From Sacculina carcini (taxonomy: Eukaryota > Arthropoda > Thecostraca > Sacculinidae): a stretch of DNA of 64,000 nt. Positions 21,521-34,276 of the stretch are shown here, in pieces (position 1 is the first letter of the stretch; every line of letters starts with the position of its first letter). The translations under genes were made by a program, and so were the position numbers. The notes under the pieces were generated by a model. The model saw only the letters and a program-made list of their open reading frames with translations, did not search any database and was not told the DNA's origin. The stretch covers positions 6,297,460 through 6,361,459 of the forward strand of contig OU696585.1 in NCBI GenBank assembly GCA_916048095.2. Reading direction: 5' to 3'.

Positions 21521-21707
21521 ATCGCTTCTCGACCTCAGGCTAAGATCAAAGTGTAGTATCTGTTCTTTTCAGCTTAATATCTGAAACGTCCCCTACATGG
21601 GGACCAGTATATTAAACTGATTTTTGCAGATTGGCGGGGTCACAGGGCTTGCTCTGTTCCTGCCGCGGGTCGACCCGGTATTGCACTACATCCGGGAACG
21701 GTCCATT
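21521..21707 (+). ncRNA. U2: U2 snRNA gene variant, unit 10
   Basis: Complete U2 copy with the same stem I G to A variant as unit 9. Confidence 0.93.
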
Positions 21708-22725
21708 TTAACTACTATCAAAACAATTCTGGCACTCAATCCAGTTAATCATTCATTTATAATCGTGTATAATCAATATAATCAAACCTAGGTAACGGGA
21801 GCGGGGATCACGCCAGTCGATGCACGCCCTCGTCGACTCTCTACGTTGGTCCGACTGGCGGGGTCAATATTCTACCATCTACTCCTCGTAAACCAGCAAT
21901 AGTAGAGCTATACAAATTACACCACTGTGTAGAGAATTTTCTATACTACAAGATAGGCTATATTTTAAATCGAAAAAATTTCAAAATTCCAATCTACATT
22001 ACAAATTGTATTTAAACTCCACGCGTCCGATTTTCTATACTTTTTTCTCTATTTCTCAGCAACTAAATATCACACATCTAAATAAATAATACCATCATGC
22101 TGGCAATTTTGCTTTCTACAACACGGTATATATTTCCATTTTCCAGAGTGTATTAAAAAAGTTACGGCGGTGTGAAGTCAAAATGACAAAGTCAAAAAGG
22201 CAAAATTAGCACTGAAAAAAGTTAATATTTTGGTAAATATTTTGGTCAATACTCCTCATAAACCAGAAATGGCACAGCCAAAAGAGAAGACTGAAATGAC
22301 GTATAATTATAGGTATCGTTGTATTTTTCAATAGTTCATTATAGGTGCCGTTCAGACAGAGGTCTTCATGCAGTAATCAGAGCGCCACCTAGTGACAACT
22401 ACTGGAAGCAAAACTCTACCGTCGAGACGTGGCGGCATATCGTCGTTTGATGTTAATTTGCGGTGTTCGTTTGATGTTGATTGAAGTCCCTATTGATTCA
22501 TTAACTGATTCAATGATTGATATGATTATCAGCTAGACTTATTTTAGATGCGTGTGCGAGTGTGTAAAAAGTGTATATAGTCATGAAATGCACGAAAGTG
22601 GCCATTTGATATACATTTTTCACGTTGAGAAGCACATGAAGTCTCAAATTTATATTACTGGGTCAATTGATCAGCTCTAGTTGACCTCATCGTTCAAATA
22701 AGTCAGATCCAGATCAAAAATCTGT

Positions 22726-22912
22726 ATCGCTTCTCGACCTCAGGCTAAGATCAAAGTGTAGTATCTGTTCTTTTCAGCTTAATATCTGAAACGTCCCCTA
22801 CATGGGGACCAGTATATTAAACTGATTTTTGCAGATTGGCGGGGTCACAGGGCTTGCTCTGTTCCTGCCGCGGGTCGACCCGGTATTGCACTACATCCGG
22901 GAACGGTCCATT
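22726..22912 (+). ncRNA. U2: U2 snRNA gene variant, unit 11
   Basis: Complete U2 copy with the stem I G to A variant. Confidence 0.93.
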
Positions 22913-23930
22913 TTAACTACTATCAAAACAATTCTGGCACTCAATCCAGTTAATCATTCATTTATAATCGTGTATAATCAATATAATCAAACCTAGGTAA
23001 CGGGAGCGGGGATCACGCCAGTCGATGCACGCCCTCGTCGACTCTCTACGTTGGTCCGACTGGCGGGGTCAATATTCTACCATCTACTCCTCGTAAACCA
23101 GCAATAGTAGAGCTATACAAATTACACCACTGTGTAGAGAATTTTCTATACTACAAGATAGGCTATATTTTAAATCGAAAAAATTTCAAAATTCCAATCT
23201 ACATTACAAATTGTATTTAAACTCCACGCGTCCGATTTTCTATACTTTTTTCTCTATTTCTCAGCAACTAAATATCACACATCTAAATAAATAATACCAT
23301 CATGCTGGCAATTTTGCTTTCTACAACACGGTATATATTTCCATTTTCCAGAGTGTATTAAAAAAGTTACGGCGGTGTGAAGTCAAAATGACAAAGTCAA
23401 AAAGGCAAAATTAGCACTGAAAAAAGTTAATATTTTGGTAAATATTTTGGTCAATACTCCTCATAAACCAGAAATGGCACAGCCAAAAGAGAAGACTGAA
23501 ATGACGTATAATTATAGGTATCGTTGTATTTTTCAATAGTTCATTATAGGTGCCGTTCAGACAGAGGTCTTCATGCAGTAATCAGAGCGCCACCTAGTGA
23601 CAACTACTGGAAGCAGAACTCGACCGTCGAGACGTGGCGGCATATCGTCGTTTGATGTTAATTTGCGGTGTTCGTTTGATGTTGATTGAAGTCCCTATTG
23701 ATTCATTAACTGATTCAATGATTGATATGATTATCAGCTAGACTTATTTTAGATGCGTGTGCGAGTGTGTAAAAAGTGTATATAGTCATGAAATGCACGA
23801 AAGTGGCCATTTGATATACATTTTTCACGTTGAGAAGCACATGAAGTCTCAAATTTATATTACTGGGTCAATTGATCAGCTCTAGTTGACCTCATCGTTC
23901 AAATAAGTCAGATCCAGATCAAAAATCTGT

Positions 23931-24117
23931 ATCGCTTCTCGGCCTCAGGCTAAGATCAAAGTGTAGTATCTGTTCTTTTCAGCTTAATATCTGAAACGTC
24001 CCCTACATGGGGACCAGTATATTAAACTGATTTTTGCAGATTGGCGGGGTCACAGGGCTTGCTCTGTTCCTGCCGCGGGTCGACCCGGTATTGCACCACA
24101 TCCGGGAACGGTCCATT
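23931..24117 (+). ncRNA. U2: U2 snRNA gene, unit 12
   Basis: Complete U2 copy with the normal G in stem I and the GCACCAC loop IV form. It interrupts a run of stem I variants and looks like units 1-3. Confidence 0.96.
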
Positions 24118-25135
24118 TTAACTACTATCAAAACAATTCTGGCACTCAATCCAGTTAATCATTCATTTATAATCGTGTATAATCAATATAATCAAACCTA
24201 GGTAACGGGAGCGGGGATCACGCCAGTCGATGCACGCCCTCGTCGACTCTCTACGTTGGTCCGACTGGCGGGGTCAATATTCTACCATCTACTCCTCGTA
24301 AACCAGCAATAGTAGAGCTATACAAATTACACCACTGTGTAGAGAATTTTCTATACTACAAGATAGGCTATATTTTAAATCGAAAAAATTTCAAAATTCC
24401 AATCTACATTACAAATTGTATTTAAACTCCACGCGTCCGATTTTCTATACTTTTTTCTCTATTTCTCAGCAACTAAATATCACACATCTAAATAAATAAT
24501 ACCATCATGCTGGCAATTTTGCTTTCTACAACACGGTATATATTTCCATTTTCCAGAGTGTATTAAAAAAGTTACGGCGGTGTGAAGTCAAAATGACAAA
24601 GTCAAAAAGGCAAAATTAGCACTGAAAAAAGTTAATATTTTGGTAAATATTTTGGTCAATACTCCTCATAAACCAGAAATGGCACAGCCAAAAGAGAAGA
24701 CTGAAATGACGTATAATTATAGGTATCGTTGTATTTTTCAATAGTTCATTATAGGTGCCGTTCAGACAGAGGTCTTCATGCAGTAATCAGAGCGCCACCT
24801 AGTGACAACTACTGGAAGCAAAACTCTACCGTCGAGACGTGGCGGCATATCGTCGTTTGATGTTAATTTGCGGTGTTCGTTTGATGTTGATTGAAGTCCC
24901 TATTGATTCATTAACTGATTCAATGATTGATATGATTATCAGCTAGACTTATTTTAGATGCGTGTGCGAGTGTGTAAAAAGTGTATATAGTCATGAAATG
25001 CACGAAAGTGGCCATTTGATATACATTTTTCACGTTGAGAAGCACATGAAGTCTCAAATTTATATTACTGGGTCAATTGATCAGCTCTAGTTGACCTCAT
25101 CGTTCAAATAAGTCAGATCCAGATCAAAAATCTGT

Positions 25136-25327
25136 ATCGCTTCTCGACCTCAGGCTAAGATCAAAGTGTAGTATCTGTTCTTTTCAGCTTAATATCTGAA
25201 ACGTCCCCTACATGGGGACCAGTATATTAAACTGATTTTTGCAGATTGGCGGGGTCACAGGGCTTGCTCTGTTCCTGCCGCGGGTCGACCCGGTATTGCA
25301 CTGCACTACATCCGGGAACGGTCCATT
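25136..25327 (+). ncRNA. U2: U2 snRNA gene with 5-bp duplication in loop IV, unit 13
   Basis: Carries the stem I G to A variant and also a 5-nt duplication (tattgcactgcactacat near 25295-25312, normally tattgcactacat). This enlarges the loop of stem-loop IV, which in other animals is the binding site of U2B''/U2A'. Promoter, branch-site sequence and Sm site are normal, so it may be transcribed but compromised. Confidence 0.9.
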
Positions 25328-26344
25328 TTAACTACTATCAAAACAATTCTGGCACTCAATCCAGTTAATCATTCATTTATAATCGTGTATAATCAATATA
25401 ATCAAACCTAGGTAACGGGAGCGGGGATCACGCCAGTCGATGCACGCCCTCGTCGACTCTCTACGTTGGTCCGACTGGCGGGGTCAATATTCTACCATCT
25501 ACTCCTCGTAAACCAGCAATAGTAGAGCTATACAAATTACACCACTGTGTAGAGAATTTTCTATACTACAAGATAGGCTATATTTTAAATCGAAAAAATT
25601 TCAAAATTCCAATCTACATTACAAATTGTATTTAAACTCCACGCGTCCGATTTTCTATACTTTTTTCTCTATTTCTCAGCAACTAAATATCACACATCTA
25701 AATAAATAATACCATCATGCTGGCAATTTTGCTTTCTACAACACGGTATATATTTCCATTTTCCAGAGTGTATTAAAAAGTTACGGCGGTGTGAAGTCAA
25801 AATGACAAAGTCAAAAAGGCAAAATTAGCACTGAAAAAAGTTAATATTTTGGTAAATATTTTGGTCAATACTCCTCATAAACCAGAAATGGCACAGCCAA
25901 AAGAGAAGACTGAAATGACGTATAATTATAGGTATCGTTGTATTTTTCAATAGTTCATTATAGGTGCCGTTCAGACAGAGGTCTTCATGCAGTAATCAGA
26001 GCGCCACCTAGTGACAACTACTGGAAGCAAAACTCTACCGTCGAGACGTGGCGGCATATCGTCGTTTGATGTTAATTTGCGGTGTTCGTTTGATGTTGAT
26101 TGAAGTCCCTATTGATTCATTAACTGATTCAATGATTGATATGATTATCAGCTAGACTTATTTTAGATGCGTGTGCGAGTGTGTAAAAAGTGTATATAGT
26201 CATGAAATGCACGAAAGTGGCCATTTGATATACATTTTTCACGTTGAGAAGCACATGAAGTCTCAAATTTATATTACTGGGTCAATTGATCAGCTCTAGT
26301 TGACCTCATCGTTCAAATAAGTCAGATCCAGATCAAAAATCTGT

Positions 26345-26531
26345 ATCGCTTCTCGGCCTCAGGCTAAGATCAAAGTGTAGTATCTGTTCTTTTCAGCTTA
26401 ATATCTGAAACGTCCCCTACATGGGGACCAGTATATTAAACTGATTTTTGCAGATTGGCGGGGTCACAGGGCTTGCTCTGTTCCTGCCGCGGGTCGACCC
26501 GGTATTGCACTACATCCGGGAACGGTCCATT
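26345..26531 (+). ncRNA. U2: U2 snRNA gene, unit 14
   Basis: Complete U2 copy with normal stem I; GCACTAC loop IV. Confidence 0.96.
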
Positions 26532-27547
26532 TTAACTACTATCAAAACAATTCTGGCACTCAATCCAGTTAATCATTCATTTATAATCGTGTATAATCAA
26601 TATAATCAAACCTAGGTAACGGGAGCGGGGATCACGCCAGTCGATGCACGCCCTCGTCGACTCTCTACGTTGGTCCGACTGGCGGGGTCAATATTCTACC
26701 ATCTACTCCTCGTAAACCAGCAATAGTAGAGCTATACAAATTACACCACTGTGTAGAGAATTTTCTATACTACAAGATAGGCTATATTTTAAATCGAAAA
26801 AATTTCAAAATTCCAATCTACATTACAAATTTAATTTAACTCCACGCGTCCGATTTTCTATACTTTTTTCTCTATTTCTCAGCAACTAAATATCACACAT
26901 CTAAATAAATAATACCATCATGCTGGCAATTTTGCTTTCTACAACACGGTATATATTTCCATTTTCCAGAGTGTATTAAAAAGTTACGGCGGTGTGAAGT
27001 CAAAATGACAAAGTCAAAAAGGCAAAATTAGCACTGAAAAAAGTTAATATTTTGGTCAATATTTTGGTCAATACTCCTCATAAACCAGAAATGGCACAGC
27101 CAAAAGAGAAGACTGAAATGACGTATAATTATAGGTATCGTTGTATTTTTCAATAGTTCATTATAGGTGCCGTTCAGACAGAGGTCTTCATGCAGTAATC
27201 AGAGCGCCACCTAGTGACAACTACTGGAAGCAAAACTCTACCGTCGAGACGTGGCGGCATATCGTCGTTTGATGTTAATTTGCGGTGTTCGTTTGATGTT
27301 GATTGAAGTCCCTATTGATTCATTAACTGATTCAATGATTGATATGATTATCAGCTAGACTTATTTTAGATGCGTGTGCGAGTGTGTAAAAAGTGTATAT
27401 AGTCATGAAATGCACGAAAGTGGCCATTTGATATACATTTTTCACGTTGAGAAGCACATGAAGTCTCAAATTTATATTACTGGGTCAATTGATCAGCTCT
27501 AGTTGACCTCATCGTTCAAATAAGTCAGATCCAGATCAAAAATCTGT

Positions 27548-27734
27548 ATCGCTTCTCGGCCTCAGGCTAAGATCAAAGTGTAGTATCTGTTCTTTTCAGC
27601 TTAATATCTGAAACGTCCCCTACATGGGGACCAGTATATTAAACTGATTTTTGCAGATTGGCGGGGTCACAGGGCTTGCTCTGTTCCTGCCGCGGGTCGA
27701 CCCGGTATTGCACTACATCCGGGAACGGTCCATT
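27548..27734 (+). ncRNA. U2: U2 snRNA gene, unit 15
   Basis: Complete U2 copy. Its spacer has the ggtcaatattttggtcaat variant, and it directly precedes the E2 unit just as unit 7 precedes the E1 unit. Confidence 0.96.
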
Positions 27735-29198
27735 TTAACTACTATCAAAACAATTCTGGCACTCAATCCAGTTAATCATTCATTTATAATCGTGTATAAT
27801 CAATATAATCAAACCTAGGTAACGGGAGCGGGGATCACGCCAGTCGATGCACGCCCTCGTCGACTCTCTACGTTTGTCCGACTGGCGGGGTCAATATTCT
27901 ACCATCTACTCCTCGTAAACCAGCAATAGTAGAGCTATACAAATTACACCACTGTGTAGAGAATTTTCTATACTACAAGATAGGCTATATTTTAAATCGA
28001 AAAAATTTCAAAATTCCAATCTACATTACAAATTTAATTTAACTCCACGCGTCCGATTTTCTATACTTTTTTCTCTATTTCTCAGCAACTAAATATCACA
28101 CATCTAAATAAATAATACCATCATGCTGGCAATTTTGCTTTCTACAACACGGTATATATTTCCATTTTCCAGAGTGTATTAAAAAGTTACGGCGGTGTGA
28201 AGTCAAAATGACAAAGTCAAAAAGGCAAAATTAGCACTGAAAAAAGTTAATATTTTGGTAAATATTTTGGTCAATACTCCTCATAAACCAGAAATGGCAC
28301 AGCCAAAAGAGAAGACTGAAATGACGTATAATTATAGGTATCGTTGTATTTTTCAATAGTTCATTATAGGTGCCGTTCAGACAGAGGTCTTCATGCAGTA
28401 ATCAGAGCGCCACCTAGTGACAACTACTGGAAGCAAAACTCTACCGTCGAGACGTGGCGGCATATCGTCGTTTGATGTTAATTTGCGGTGTTCGTTTGAT
28501 GTTGATTGAAGTCCCTATTGATTCATTAACTGATTCAATGATTGATATGATTATCAGCTAGACTTATTTTAGATGCGTGTGCGAGTGTGTAAAAAGTGTA
28601 TATAGTCATGAAATGCACGAAAGTGGCCATTTGATATACATTTTTCACGTTGAGAAGCACATGAAGTCTCAAATTTATATTACTGGGTCAATTGATCAGC
28701 TCTAGTTGACCTCATCGTTCAAATAAGTCAGATCCAGATCAAAAATCTGTATCGCTTCTCGGCCTCAGGCTAAGATCAAAGTGTAGTGGTAAGTACTGTC
28801 TAGGCTCTTGTTTTTTTCTGGGAATAGGTTCTCGTTTACGCCGCAAGGTATTGCATTGAACGGCCCAACCTCTACCTACTCTTCCCCTTTTTCTGTTGTA
28901 CTCTATTCTCACTTCTTTGCTGTCTACTCTCACTTCTTTTTTGCTCTCTACTCTCACTTCTTTTTTGCTCTCTACTCTCACTTCTTTTTTGCTCTCTACT
29001 CTCACTTCTCTTGTCTCCTGCTACTCTACCTCTCTCTTCGCTCCTCGCTCCTCTACCTCTCTCTTCGCTCCTCTACTCCTCGCTACTCTTTTACGCTTCC
29101 ACTACACTGAACCCTGGCCGGAGGTGGGAGGCGGTGTTTTGTGGCTGTGATCGGCGTCTGTGTTTGTGTGTTTGGCTGTGATCGGTGTGTGTATCGTG

Positions 29199-32100
29199 AT
29201 GTCGGCCAACACGCCACTTGTGGCGCATCAATCCACAACCCTGGACGCCGACGGCGATGTTTTGCGCGTCTTCCTGCCGCTGCCGGACGTGACAGCCTGC
29301 CCATACGAAGACTGCGGCGCCACGTACGCCATCACCCGACGTGGTGGCTACACGCAGGTACGTGCCAGCATCCTGCGCCATCTGGAGGCGGCCCACGCCG
29401 ATGTGCGCACATCAGTGTACATGTGCAGGCGGTGCCGACAACCGATGGGCGTGCGACCGTCGACCCACCGGTGTCGCCAGCAAACACCCCCGGCAGAGGC
29501 GCACACAGCGGTGCTGGCGCCCAGTTTTACCTGCCGGCACTGTCACCAGCGCTTCACAAATTCTCGAGCGCTGGTCAACCACACAAACGTGTGCCGGCGC
29601 CAGCAGTCAACAGGAGCAAACCGGCGACAGCGACCGTCGGATCCACAGCAGCAACAGAGGAGGCGGCCAACACACCAGCGGCAGACCAATGGCGAGAGAC
29701 ACACACCACCCTCACACTCACAATCACCACAATCAGAAACACCACCTCCGAGTCCACCAACACCACCACCTCACGTAATGTCCCCACGCCCACCACTCCT
29801 TCCCACACCACCACTCCTTCGCACACCACCGCTTCTTCCCACACCACTGCTTCTTCCCACTCTAGCACTCCCACTATCACCTCTTCGTCCACATCAAATC
29901 TCTTTTTCATACACACCATCTCCGCTCACACCCCGCATTCCAACCTTCACATCACCTACCACGCCAACACCCACTCACACATACACCGTATCTCCTCCCA
30001 CATCCCCACCTACCACCTACACTACTCTCGCCATGGTACCGGGGGCGGGGCTCGCGCCAGTCGACGCGCGACCTCGTCGACTATCAACGTTTGTACGACT
30101 GGCGGGGGGTGTGCGGGAGCGGCCAACTGCAAGCGACACTGCCACGAGACCAGCACCGTCCGTCTCGCCGCCGCGCGGTCGCTGGACAGCAGCCGACCCC
30201 GCTGCACCGCCAGCGTCACCGCGGTCATACCTGGCGGCACTCATCGGGTCAATCTCCCCCTCGCCCCCGCCGCGCCCGCCGCGACTGCCGTCTTCATCTC
30301 CACCATCATCATCACCTTCGTCATCATCGTCATCCTCTTCGCCATCATCACCACGACCATCATCGTCGCAATCGTCCTCGTCATCGTCGTCATCTTCTTC
30401 CTCACCAGCATTACATATACGATCTCAACATTCTCCATCAACACCACCAGCACGTACACATCACCACACGTCGCCGGCAAACAATGTCGGCAACGCTCCG
30501 CGTGCTTCCGGCGTGCCATCGTCGAGACCGGCGCGCCGGCAGAAACGACAACCACAACAGGTGAGCACTGCCAGGGGGAGTCAGTCGCAGCAGCGAGCGT
30601 CGGTGCCGCCCACACACAGACCACACAACAACCACCACACAAGAAACACCACAAACAGACCACACAACAACCACCACACAAGAAGCACCACAAACATGCA
30701 CACGAACACACTCCCTCGCACGTCCACGCCCTCATCACACTCAACACTGACACCCAACAACACCCGACAACACACATTCATTACACCCAACAGGTATGCG
30801 CTGCTGTCTCAATCTGATGACAACAGTGCATCACCATCAGTCTCACAACAAAACCACACAAGCCAAATCACTTCACCAGGGCGGCGCCGGGTTGTTGGAG
30901 AGCAGTCAAATGGACCCACACACCAACACCAAAACAATCACACATCACTACAGAACACGCTCACCCAGTTCCACGAACCACTCACACAAATAAACTGTAA
31001 CACACCATTCTGCATACTTGACATACTCATTAACACACTCACACAGCAAGCACGGGACCTCAGCGGCCTCAACACACGACACCAAAACCACCCAAGACAA
31101 AACACGAACACCCACACAAACAATCATACACACACGCACACCGCACAATTCAGCCACCACACAGAACACCACGACCACAGACAGATGTGGCGCAGCCCAC
31201 CATATGATCCGGTAGTTGCAGCGAAAATTCAACGCGACTACCGGACCGGCAAGGCTGTCGTTTACAGACAGCTGGTGGGTGAGACAACACCACCATGTGA
31301 CATTGAGCCCTTGGTGGTAGGCAGGCATTTCTGTGGCGAGACTGCCTCGTCGCCGAGATGGTCTGACCGCCCAACGTCCGTGCCAGACATTACACCTACA
31401 CCAGCAACCACACTATCACAACCCATCACAACCGCTGAGATCCAGCGCAGAATAAACAACACACAAAACACAACACCGGGTCCAGATGGGTTGAGGTATT
31501 CAGACTGGAAACGCCTCGATCCTGACTGCTCAATCCTCACAGCCATGTTCAATGCATGCCGACTGACTGGGAGGACTCCCACCGCGTGGAAGTCTTCTCG
31601 AACCATCCTTCTACACAAGGGTGGTGACCCCCAAGAGCTGAAGAGCTGGCGACCGATCGCTCTTGGCAACACAATCGCCAAGCTCTACGCGGGTATTTGG
31701 GCCGATCGCCTCTCACACTGGGCTGAAACACACAACATCCTCACACACTCACAAAAAGGTTTCCGTCCCTTCGATGGCGTGCTGGAACACAACTTTGTGG
31801 TACAGTCTGCCATCGCCAGGGCTCGGAAATCCAACACATCGACACACATCACGTTCATTGACATAAAAAACGCATTCGGCTCTGTATCACACGCACTCCT
31901 GTGGGAGACACTCAGCTTGCTGGGTGTCCCCACAGACACACTTTCAATCATCACAGACATATACACCAACAGCACCACAACATTCACCACACAACGAGGT
32001 GTATCGGCTCCCATCCCACAAATTGGAGGTGTCAGACAGGGATGTCCGCTCAGTGGTATTCTCTTTGCCTTCGCAATGGAGCCACTGCTGCGGAGCTTGA

Positions 32101-33761
32101 CCGAGGCAGGCGTTGAACATCTCGCCCTTGCTGATGACGTCGCCCTCATCTGTCACAGCGAGTCTCAGCTCTCTCTGGCACTGTCTCAGGTGCACGATAT
32201 CTGCGCGTGGGCTGGTCTCTCCATCAATGCCAGCAAATGCGCAGTATTGTCACCTGTCGCGCCTCTCAGCACTCCAGCTGTCCTCAATGGCGTGCCTCTG
32301 CCCTCACTCGAGGCGGAGGGGCAGTACAGGTACCTGGGGAGACCGACTGGCAGGTCTTTCCTGCACGCCGACATGGATCAGCTCATGTCCGATGTTCGCC
32401 GCAAATCTAATCTTATTCTGCATTCTGCTCTTGCCCCCTGGCAAAAACTTGACTCCCTTCGCTCTTTTATCACTCCTATTCTCACTCACCCTCTTCGTCT
32501 AGGCCTCCTCACTAAAACAAGCCTTAGCCGACTACAACGAGAAATCGTGTGGAAGGTGAAGGGCTTGCTCAATCTACCGTCTCGCTCTACTCTTCACTAT
32601 CTTTTCTCTCCTACTTCTTGTGGCGGCATTGGGCTGAGTGATCTGTGTCAAGAGGCGGACATCTTGCTTGTTTCGTCATCGCTGCAGCTATTGCACTGCA
32701 AAGACGCTCGTGTAGCGACCCTGGCACTCGATCAGTTGCGGCGTGTCGTTGCCGGCAGGGTGCAGTCGGAGCCCACCACACAGCAGCTGGTGGACTACCT
32801 CAACGGGTGCCGAATGCGTCAAGGAGGCGGCTACGCCACGCGCACGTCGCGCACGCGAGTCGCCTTCAGGACCATTATGGCCAGATCGGCTCTCCGTTGG
32901 GGACCTACTGCGGACGGTGTACCCGCACTGTTCCTCAACGGCAAGGAGGTGTCTCCGCGCAAGTCATCTGCGATCATCCGAGATGAAGTGCGCAAATGGC
33001 GGCAGGCGAAGCTGGTTGGGCTGCCGCACCAGGGCAAAGTGATGTCCAGTGTGGCGGAGCAGCCAGTTAGCTCGCACTACACCTACAACGGTAGTTTCAC
33101 GCGGTTTGCCGAGTGGCGCTTTGTGCACCGGGCCCGTCTGGGTCTAGTGCCACTCAATGGCTACTCCCGTGGAGCGCAGGCAGTCAATACCAGCTGCCGC
33201 CGTTGTGGGTACGCCAATGAGACCCTCCCGCACGTGCTCACACACTGTCGTGTGCACAGCGCCGCACAGCAACACAGGCACAATGCTATTCTGGCACGCC
33301 TGGTGCGCGCGCTGCCGGCTGCTGATCGGACAGGTGGAAACACTCGCGTCAACCAACGCGTTCCTGGCAGCACGTCGACACTACGGCCTGACCTCATCGT
33401 CACTCGAGGCAACCAGGTCGTAATTGTCGACGTCACAGTGGCGTTTGAGAACGGCTGTCAGGCATTCCAGTCAGCAGCTGATGAAAAGGTCGCCAAATAC
33501 GCGGAGTTGGCGGCCGAAATACGGTCCCGGGGCAAGCAGGTGGATCTGCTAGCCTTTGTTGTGGGCTCGCTCGGCACCTGGTGGAAAGGTAACGAGCGTG
33601 TCCTGGGCCGCCTGCACATCAGTCGTCGCTACAGCCGACTCATGCGACGGCTGATGGTGTCGGAGACGCTGCGGTGGTCACGTGACGTGTATGTCGAACA
33701 TGTCACGGGCCATCGGCAGTACGCGGAGCCCGCTCCCAGAGCGGACACATATCTTCTCTAA
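29199..33761 (+). CDS. Retrotransposon polyprotein (E2), RT box LADD
   Basis: Intact 1520-codon frame with the same fingers, RT, knuckle and endonuclease as the E1 protein. Two differences noted: Arg to Gln in the linker (THQHQNNH), and Phe to Leu at the first position of the RT catalytic box (residue 977, codon ctt at 32127-32129), giving LADD. The two metal-binding Asp are kept. RTs normally carry an aromatic residue here, so this copy may be weakened or dead despite the open frame. Confidence 0.94.
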   Translation: MSANTPLVAHQSTTLDADGDVLRVFLPLPDVTACPYEDCGATYAITRRGGYTQVRASILRHLEAAHADVRTSVYMCRRCRQPMGVRPSTHRCRQQTPPAEAHTAVLAPSFTCRHCHQRFTNSRALVNHTNVCRRQQSTGANRRQRPSDPQQQQRRRPTHQRQTNGERHTPPSHSQSPQSETPPPSPPTPPPHVMSPRPPLLPTPPLLRTPPLLPTPLLLPTLALPLSPLRPHQISFSYTPSPLTPRIPTFTSPTTPTPTHTYTVSPPTSPPTTYTTLAMVPGAGLAPVDARPRRLSTFVRLAGGVRERPTASDTATRPAPSVSPPRGRWTAADPAAPPASPRSYLAALIGSISPSPPPRPPRLPSSSPPSSSPSSSSSSSSPSSPRPSSSQSSSSSSSSSSSPALHIRSQHSPSTPPARTHHHTSPANNVGNAPRASGVPSSRPARRQKRQPQQVSTARGSQSQQRASVPPTHRPHNNHHTRNTTNRPHNNHHTRSTTNMHTNTLPRTSTPSSHSTLTPNNTRQHTFITPNRYALLSQSDDNSASPSVSQQNHTSQITSPGRRRVVGEQSNGPTHQHQNNHTSLQNTLTQFHEPLTQINCNTPFCILDILINTLTQQARDLSGLNTRHQNHPRQNTNTHTNNHTHTHTAQFSHHTEHHDHRQMWRSPPYDPVVAAKIQRDYRTGKAVVYRQLVGETTPPCDIEPLVVGRHFCGETASSPRWSDRPTSVPDITPTPATTLSQPITTAEIQRRINNTQNTTPGPDGLRYSDWKRLDPDCSILTAMFNACRLTGRTPTAWKSSRTILLHKGGDPQELKSWRPIALGNTIAKLYAGIWADRLSHWAETHNILTHSQKGFRPFDGVLEHNFVVQSAIARARKSNTSTHITFIDIKNAFGSVSHALLWETLSLLGVPTDTLSIITDIYTNSTTTFTTQRGVSAPIPQIGGVRQGCPLSGILFAFAMEPLLRSLTEAGVEHLALADDVALICHSESQLSLALSQVHDICAWAGLSINASKCAVLSPVAPLSTPAVLNGVPLPSLEAEGQYRYLGRPTGRSFLHADMDQLMSDVRRKSNLILHSALAPWQKLDSLRSFITPILTHPLRLGLLTKTSLSRLQREIVWKVKGLLNLPSRSTLHYLFSPTSCGGIGLSDLCQEADILLVSSSLQLLHCKDARVATLALDQLRRVVAGRVQSEPTTQQLVDYLNGCRMRQGGGYATRTSRTRVAFRTIMARSALRWGPTADGVPALFLNGKEVSPRKSSAIIRDEVRKWRQAKLVGLPHQGKVMSSVAEQPVSSHYTYNGSFTRFAEWRFVHRARLGLVPLNGYSRGAQAVNTSCRRCGYANETLPHVLTHCRVHSAAQQHRHNAILARLVRALPAADRTGGNTRVNQRVPGSTSTLRPDLIVTRGNQVVIVDVTVAFENGCQAFQSAADEKVAKYAELAAEIRSRGKQVDLLAFVVGSLGTWWKGNERVLGRLHISRRYSRLMRRLMVSETLRWSRDVYVEHVTGHRQYAEPAPRADTYLL

Positions 33762-34276
33762 GCACACTCACACACACTCACATCTCTTATCAATATGTAT
33801 GCCTTAGTCATATTGCGTGTGTTATGTATATGTATGTATGTGTGTATGTATGTGTGTGTGTATGTATGTACCAGGCGGTGTCCTGCGACATTTATAATTG
33901 TTATTGAATTGTCTAATGATATATGTATGTGTATGTATTTGCGAATGTGTGCGTGTGTGTGTGTATGTGTGGATGTGTGTATGTATGTGCCAGGCGGTGT
34001 CCTGCGACATTTATAATTGTTATTGAATTGTCTAATGATATATGTATGTGTATTTATTTGCGAATGTATGTGCGTCTGTGTGTGTGTGTGTGTGTGTATA
34101 GGTATGTGTGTGTGTGTGTAGGAGTGTGCGTGTGTATTGTCATGTGACAATTACAAATATTCTTTTCAATGTAACTTAAATCTTAATGATACCCATCTAC
34201 CACATGCCATGTGGCATTGTTTGTATACCTGGCAATTGTGTAAATTTGTTTTTTATCATGTGCTAATAAAAGAAAA
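33762..34276 (+). other. Element 3' UTR (E2)
   Basis: Same arrangement as in E1: TG-rich tract with the 119-bp duplication, hairpin ATTGTCATGTGACAAT at 34136-34151, hairpin CCACATGCCATGTGG at 34200-34214, end in aataaaagaaaa. Confidence 0.7.

Larger units (their letters stand above)
28787..34276 (+). mobile_element. Full-length U2-specific non-LTR retrotransposon E2
   Basis: A 5490-bp copy at the same U2 base as E1 and nearly identical to it, with the same number of 24-bp leader repeats (28923-28994) and the same compact 3' UTR. The preceding unit is also of the same type, so the E1 and E2 regions may be related by segmental duplication of the array. Confidence 0.95.
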
